Part shown: positions 6,078-9,439 of the stretch, piece after piece | Layout of the letters: each line of letters opens with the position of its first letter | How positions within the stretch are numbered: the stretch's first letter is position 1 | Source: Planctomycetaceae bacterium | GTDB lineage: Bacteria; Planctomycetota; Planctomycetia; Pirellulales; Pirellulaceae | Assembly (NCBI GenBank): GCA_022614795.1 | Contig: JAKEHX010000487.1 | Coordinates: 1-9,439 of the forward strand | Reading direction: 5' to 3' | DNA: 9,439 nucleotides | The notes under the pieces: generated by a model | Seen by the model: only the letters and a program-made list of their open reading frames with translations | Databases searched by the model: none | Told to the model about the DNA's origin: nothing | Made by a program: the position numbers and the translations under genes

Positions 6078-8201
6078 TCAACGATGTGCTGCCAGTTTAG
6101 CCGACGCTGTCTTGCACGACACCGCCTGCTCACTTGCCACCCGCGCTTGCCACCGCGCCAATTTCACGCCCACCGCCAGTGCCCCGATCGCCGCTGCCAC
6201 TCCCGCCGCAATCCCCAGCAGGAACACCTGCTCGATCGGCAGGCTCGACCACCAGCTGCGCAGGTTCGCTGTGAATTGCCATGCCGGCGGCGATTTCACA
6301 CCACAAGTCATCAATTCCGGCGGCTGCCCCACGCGCGGCGCACCGATCACCACGGCCTGACCCGTCGGCAGCCAGCCCGGCGAGAGGCCCACCGGTTCTC
6401 CCGCCAGCCGCTGCGCCGTCTCGACCAGCTTCAGGAACTCACTCCGCAAGCCGTGCTTGTCTTCGCCGCGCGCCGCCGAGGCCGTCTCGAGCACCGCTGC
6501 ATAACTGGCATTCCCCTTGAACTTCGAATTCCGCAGCAGCATCGCAAACGACGCCACCGCCGTAGCAAACTGCATGTCGCCGGACGCCGACGTGAACCGA
6601 CTGCCGCTGTCCGCCAGTGGAAACGTCATCAGTGTGCTCTGGCCACCCGCGGGCGGCTGATAGCGCAGCTTCAGCGTCAATAGCTCGCCGCTCTTGGCGG
6701 CCTCCGTAAGCGGAACGCCACGGAGGGCGTTCCCTACAGCGCCCTCCTCCCGACCTCCGACCTCTGACCTCCGATCTCCGACTTCCTGATACTTCAGCGG
6801 ATCCACCCCGGCCTTCGCCAGCGGCGACTCGATCCCTGCCGGCACCAGCTCGTATAACGCCGTGACCGAGTGCCCCGCGCCGATGTCCCCCGCGTCCTTC
6901 GTGTCGTCGTTGAAATCACGGTCCGCCAGCCGCCGATTCTCATAACCGACGAGTCGATACGCAGCTACCGTCGCCGGGTTGAATTCCACTTGCAGCTTTA
7001 CATCCTTGGCGATCGTGACCAGCGTCCCCTGCATCTGCTGGACCAGGATCTTGCGGGCCTCGACATCCGAATCGATGAAGGCGTAGTTGCCGTTGGCCTT
7101 GTTCGACAGCTCCTCGAGCATGGCGTCGTTGTGGTTGCCGAATCCAAAGCCCAGGATGCTCAGGTAGATGCCCCCCTTAGCCTGTTCGGTCGCCAGCCGG
7201 ACCAGCTCGCCCGTCGAAGTGACGCCAACATTGAAATCGCCGTCCGTGCACAGGAGCACGCGGTTGGTGCCGTGCCTAATGAAGTTTCGCTTCGCCGTCG
7301 CGTACGCCAGGTGAATCCCCTGGCCGCCGTTCGTTGAGCCGCCCGCTCGCAGGTTCTCGATCGCCGCCAGAATCGTGCTCTGCTCGGTGCCGTTCGTCGG
7401 CGGCAGCACGAGCCCCGCCGCCCCCGCATACACCACAATCGCCACCCGGTCGTTCTCGCCCAGTTGCCGTACCAGCATCGCCAGCGACCGCTGCACCAGC
7501 GGCAGCCGATTCGGCTCGTTCATCGATCCCGACACATCGATCAGAAACACCAGGTTCGACACCGGCCGCTCGCCCTCCAGCCGCTTCCCCTGAATCCCCA
7601 CCCGCACCAGCCGATGCTGCGGCAGCCAGGGGCACTCGGCCGTTTCCAGGTGGACGGCGAAGGGATGCTCGTCGGTCGGGCCGGCATAGTCGTAGTCGAA
7701 ATAGTTGACGAGCTCCTCGATCCGCACCGCGTCGGCCGGCGGCAACTGATGATGATCGAGCAGGTACGAGCGGGTCTTCGAATAACTGGCCGTATCGACG
7801 TCGATCGAAAAGGTCGAGAGGGGCGTGTCGCGCGTGGCGAGGAATTCGTTCTCGACGATCGAGGCATACTTGTCGCCCCCTTCGCCGGGCCCGCGGCCTT
7901 CATCAACGCGTGCCACTGCTGGCTCACCCAGCAGTCCCGGGGACTGCGCGGGTGCCACTGCTGGCTCGCCCAGCAGTGTCAGCGGCTCGGTAGGAGCCTC
8001 GCCCTCCCGAGCCGCTGCATCAGGCGCCGTCGAAGTCGCCGGCGTCGGCAAGGCCGCATAGCGCGACGGTGCCAGCTCATCGGTGCGCTTGCTAGCAGTT
8101 GCCGGAGCAGTAGTCGGCGCAACGCCACTTTCTCCGCAACCAGCGACCAGCCCCAGGACAGCGATCAATCCACCAGCGACGACTAGATGGGCGCGCACCA
8201 T
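6078..8201 (-). CDS. YfbK-type von Willebrand factor A lipoprotein
   Basis: A 707-residue envelope protein. The N-terminus is a lipoprotein signal with lipobox LVAGC (Cys22), followed by a Pro/Ala-rich linker (about 25-110). Next is the YfbK N-terminal segment (about 111-172: PLSTFSIDVDTASYS, LPPADAVRIEELVNYFDYDY). The vWA domain spans about 216-395 with an intact MIDAS: DVSGS (D222, S224, S226), T290 and D320 in CTDGDFNVG. The YfbK C-terminal domain (DUF3520) occupies about 398-600. A C-terminal extension adds a membrane helix (about 658-680) and a basic tail, absent from the roughly 575-residue E. coli YfbK as I recall it. Metal-dependent protein binding is expected; the partner is unknown. 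The start ATG 8201 has AGGAG 7 nt upstream (8209-8213). The linker and the C-terminal domain (about 472-504) carry in-frame palindromic repeat insertions. The ligase gene follows on the same strand. Confidence 0.95.
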   Translation of the reverse strand: MVRAHLVVAGGLIAVLGLVAGCGESGVAPTTAPATASKRTDELAPSRYAALPTPATSTAPDAAAREGEAPTEPLTLLGEPAVAPAQSPGLLGEPAVARVDEGRGPGEGGDKYASIVENEFLATRDTPLSTFSIDVDTASYSKTRSYLLDHHQLPPADAVRIEELVNYFDYDYAGPTDEHPFAVHLETAECPWLPQHRLVRVGIQGKRLEGERPVSNLVFLIDVSGSMNEPNRLPLVQRSLAMLVRQLGENDRVAIVVYAGAAGLVLPPTNGTEQSTILAAIENLRAGGSTNGGQGIHLAYATAKRNFIRHGTNRVLLCTDGDFNVGVTSTGELVRLATEQAKGGIYLSILGFGFGNHNDAMLEELSNKANGNYAFIDSDVEARKILVQQMQGTLVTIAKDVKLQVEFNPATVAAYRLVGYENRRLADRDFNDDTKDAGDIGAGHSVTALYELVPAGIESPLAKAGVDPLKYQEVGDRRSEVGGREEGAVGNALRGVPLTEAAKSGELLTLKLRYQPPAGGQSTLMTFPLADSGSRFTSASGDMQFATAVASFAMLLRNSKFKGNASYAAVLETASAARGEDKHGLRSEFLKLVETAQRLAGEPVGLSPGWLPTGQAVVIGAPRVGQPPELMTCGVKSPPAWQFTANLRSWWSSLPIEQVFLLGIAAGVAAAIGALAVGVKLARWQARVASEQAVSCKTASAKLAAHR
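6712..6733. repeat. Palindromic repeat inside the vWA gene (GGAACGCC arms)
   Basis: Perfect 8-bp inverted repeat, GGAACGCC (6712-6719) and GGCGTTCC (6726-6733), around a 6-nt loop. It is read in frame as part of NALRGVPLTE in the vWA protein. I recall near-identical palindromes as common dispersed repeats in planctomycete genomes; this is memory, not a search. Confidence 0.85.
6750..6784. repeat. Heptamer tandem array inside the vWA gene (CCGACCT)
   Basis: Five 7-nt units on the + strand: CCGACCT twice, then CTGACCT, CCGATCT and CCGACTT. On the coding strand they encode most of EVGDRRSEVGG. It lies 16 bp from the palindrome at 6712-6733, and together they make a block of about 99 bp between KY and GELLTLKLRY of the domain. 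Confidence 0.85.
7914..7978. repeat. Two copies of a CACTGCTGG / CCAGCAGTG palindrome
   Basis: Two 25-nt direct copies (7911-7935 and 7953-7977) differ at one base (7926 A, 7968 G). Each is a hairpin with a 5-nt loop: 8 bp in the first (7915-7935) and 9 bp in the second (7956-7978). Between them, CAGTCC and GGACTG (7932-7946) form another small palindrome. The 42-bp period keeps frame, so the protein carries LLGEPAVA twice. Confidence 0.88.
7981..8016. repeat. Palindromic repeat inside the vWA gene (AGCGGCTCGG arms)
   Basis: Perfect 10-bp inverted repeat, AGCGGCTCGG (7981-7990) and CCGAGCCGCT (8007-8016), with a 16-nt loop. It directly abuts the CACTGCTGG pair and encodes AREGEAPTEPL in the linker. 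It resembles a repeat that I recall as frequent in planctomycetes. Confidence 0.85.
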
Positions 8202-8264
8202 GAGCGGACTCCTGAATGAAGAATCTTGCCGAGCTGGCGCTAGTGCAGGCGTACCACGACGGCC

Positions 8265-8289
8265 CCGGATTTCTAGACTGGAAATCCGG
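8265..8289. repeat. Palindrome with CCGGATTTC / GAAATCCGG arms
   Basis: Perfect 9-bp inverted repeat (8265-8273 with 8281-8289) and a 7-nt loop, extendable by a T-G and an A-T pair. It lies 64 bp upstream of the vWA start and would fold in its 5' leader if transcription begins further right. It resembles a dispersed planctomycete repeat from memory. There is no T-run to make it a terminator on the + strand. Confidence 0.8.
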
Positions 8290-8475
8290 CGCTCGTGCTT
8301 CGATTAAGACGACTGCCTCCTGCCGATCGTTTTGATCCGGCTGGCATCGCGGCTATTCCCCGATTTGTAAATTCCCGCTGGTCCTTCACCTCAAAGCCCC
8401 GACCAGTTGGGGTGTTACTGCCAGGACGGCCTTGCTGCTCGTCACCCTGACCACTGGTGAGGGCTATCATGCCGA

Positions 8476-8505
8476 TTGATCCATGCCAGCGTGTTCCGCC
8501 ATAAT
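8476..8505 (+). promoter_or_regulatory. Promoter-like site for the esterase gene
   Basis: TTGATC (8476-8481, 4 of 6 to the -35 consensus) and CATAAT (8500-8505, 5 of 6 to the -10) with an 18-bp spacer. Transcription would start near 8512, leaving a leader of about 32 nt before ATG 8544. The placement fits well, but sigma70 consensus use in this organism is assumed. Confidence 0.42.
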
Positions 8506-8543
8506 CGTCACCGCGGCTGCGTTTCCCAATCCTGGAGCCTGCC

Positions 8544-9287
8544 ATGCGACACCTCACCCTGCTCGCGACTGCCTTCTGGATCGCCGCCCTGGGCTGCCAG
8601 CCGCCTGGCCCCGTGGCAATTCCCGCGGCTGGCAAGCTCCCACAGCTCACGGTGGGTACGCACAAGGAAAGCGTGGAGGTGCCCGGTGCCGGACGCGTGA
8701 AGTACACCATCGACATTCCCGCCGACGCGGGTAGCGAGAAGGTGCCGCTCGTCTTGGCCCTGCACTACGGCTACGACGGCTCAGTGCCGGAAGCGCACAC
8801 CGGCGCGGACTTGATCGACGCCTTTCGCCCGGGCCTGGGCGAGCTGAAGGCGATCGTCATCGCCCCCGATGTGCTCGGCGGCGACTGGACCGACGCTCAG
8901 AACGAACAAGCGGCCGTCTGGCTCACGCAAAGCGCCATGCAAACCTACGACATCGATCCGAAGCGGGTCATCATCACCGGCTTCAGCATGGGGGGCGCGG
9001 GGACCTGGTACATCGGCTCGCGGCACCAGGATGTGTTTACCGCGGCCATCCCCGTCGCCGCTCCGGTAACCGGCAGCACCGACTGGAAAATCCCCGTCTA
9101 TTCCATCCACTCGCAGCAGGACGACATCGTCTCGTACAGCGCTGCAAAGAAGCATGCCGACGCGATCAAAGCCAAGGGGGGCAAAATCGAATTCAAAAGC
9201 GTCACCGGCCTGACCCACTACGATACGGGCAACTATGCGAGCCACTTGGGTGAAGGGGTGAAGTGGCTTCAGGAGCAGTGGAAGTAA
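8544..9287 (+). CDS. Secreted alpha/beta hydrolase (esterase) lipoprotein
   Basis: A 247-residue hydrolase carrying a lipoprotein signal (residues 1-18, lipobox AALGC with Cys18), so probably anchored in a membrane facing the periplasm. The body has the alpha/beta hydrolase layout of the PHB depolymerase/feruloyl esterase/phospholipase-carboxylesterase groups. It has KYTIDIPAD, LVLALHYGYDG (oxyanion-hole region, HYG at 74-76), IVIAPDVLGGDW, the nucleophile elbow GFSMGG with S148, the acid D193 or D194 in HSQQDDIVSY, and the histidine H225 in GLTHYD. The triad appears complete, so activity on an ester bond is likely; the substrate is unknown. The start ATG is supported by GGAG at 8534-8537 with a 6-nt spacer. 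It is divergent from the vWA lipoprotein. No downstream terminator hairpin with a T-run is visible. Confidence 0.92.
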   Translation: MRHLTLLATAFWIAALGCQPPGPVAIPAAGKLPQLTVGTHKESVEVPGAGRVKYTIDIPADAGSEKVPLVLALHYGYDGSVPEAHTGADLIDAFRPGLGELKAIVIAPDVLGGDWTDAQNEQAAVWLTQSAMQTYDIDPKRVIITGFSMGGAGTWYIGSRHQDVFTAAIPVAAPVTGSTDWKIPVYSIHSQQDDIVSYSAAKKHADAIKAKGGKIEFKSVTGLTHYDTGNYASHLGEGVKWLQEQWK

Positions 9288-9336
9288 GGCTAGATAGGAA
9301 GCTGCAATTTGTCGCGGCCCGCGCAAAATCTGGGCG

Positions 9337-9342
9337 TATACT
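9337..9342 (+). promoter_or_regulatory. Possible -10 element near the right edge
   Basis: TATACT (5 of 6 to the -10 consensus) 50 bp past the esterase stop. No good -35 lies 16-18 bp upstream, so support is partial. It would serve a gene starting near 9407. Confidence 0.3.
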
Positions 9343-9406
9343 TTGCAATTTCAGTAGTTGAATGTTCGGGGGGTTATCCCGAGTCGACGCAAGGTGTTGT
9401 CCCGTC

Positions 9407-9439
9407 ATGGAGTTCGGTCACGCTCGTGGAGGCGATCCA
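9407..9439 (+). CDS. Possible 5' end of a gene cut by the window edge
   Basis: An ATG at 9407 opens 11 codons (MEFGHARGGDP) to the end of the window. AAGGTG at 9391-9396 lies 10 nt upstream as a weak ribosome binding site, and TATACT lies 64 nt upstream. Too short to identify; it may not be a gene. Confidence 0.25.
   Translation, partial: MEFGHARGGDP

Larger units (their letters stand above)
8202..8543. other. Divergent intergenic region between the vWA and esterase genes
   Basis: This 342-bp region must hold the promoters of both flanking lipoprotein genes. It contains the vWA ribosome binding site (8209-8213), a palindrome at 8265-8289 and a promoter-like pair facing the esterase (8476-8505). 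An open frame on the minus strand (8273-8716) runs through it but overlaps the esterase gene and looks like no known protein. No small RNA or riboswitch was recognised. Confidence 0.6.

Noticed and set aside
7911..8016. CRISPR-like array from the direct repeats
   Set aside because: There are only two repeat copies, with a 17-nt spacer, inside a coding sequence, and no cas genes are present.
8273..8716. 147-codon minus-strand frame between the divergent lipoprotein genes
   Set aside because: It overlaps the signal peptide and start of the esterase gene and has no recognisable features.

Overview
The window looks like ordinary chromosome from a GC-rich planctomycete, probably of the Pirellulales type. 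This is inferred from gene content and style: a lipoprotein of the YfbK-type von Willebrand A family, a DUF4272 protein, an FHA protein with a short conserved-looking tail, few clear Shine-Dalgarno sites, and several short palindromic or heptameric repeats of a kind I recall as scattered through planctomycete genomes. No rRNA, tRNA, CRISPR array, integrase or insertion sequence was seen.

Layout, left to right. (1) The 3' part of a zinc-finger-less DnaJ/CbpA-type chaperone gene enters at the left edge (+) and is translationally coupled (GTGA overlap) to a small membrane protein. (2) Convergent to it, with overlapping stop codons, is a 12-helix MFS transporter (-). It is preceded by a DUF4272 protein (-), with a heptamer repeat array filling the gap between the two. 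(3) A divergent region with a GACGAG hexamer tandem repeat separates the DUF4272 gene from a small VOC (glyoxalase-fold) protein (+). (4) An FHA-domain protein (-) converges on the VOC gene. (5) After a roughly 350-bp gap come a lipoate/biotin ligase-family protein (-) and, upstream of it in the same direction, a large YfbK-type vWA lipoprotein (-). These two probably form one transcription unit. (6) A 342-bp divergent region leads to a secreted lipoprotein esterase of the alpha/beta hydrolase fold (+). The right edge holds a promoter-like site and possibly the first codons of another gene.

The genes do not form one obvious pathway. They read as housekeeping and accessory functions: protein folding, solute transport, phosphothreonine signalling, lipoylation, and cell-envelope proteins. 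The most unusual signal is in the vWA lipoprotein gene. It carries at least four palindromic repeat units and one heptamer array, in two clusters, all read through in frame. They add roughly 30-35 residues at each of two places that look tolerant of insertion. This resembles the in-frame palindromic elements known from Rickettsia and would be worth testing as a planctomycete repeat family that colonises coding regions.
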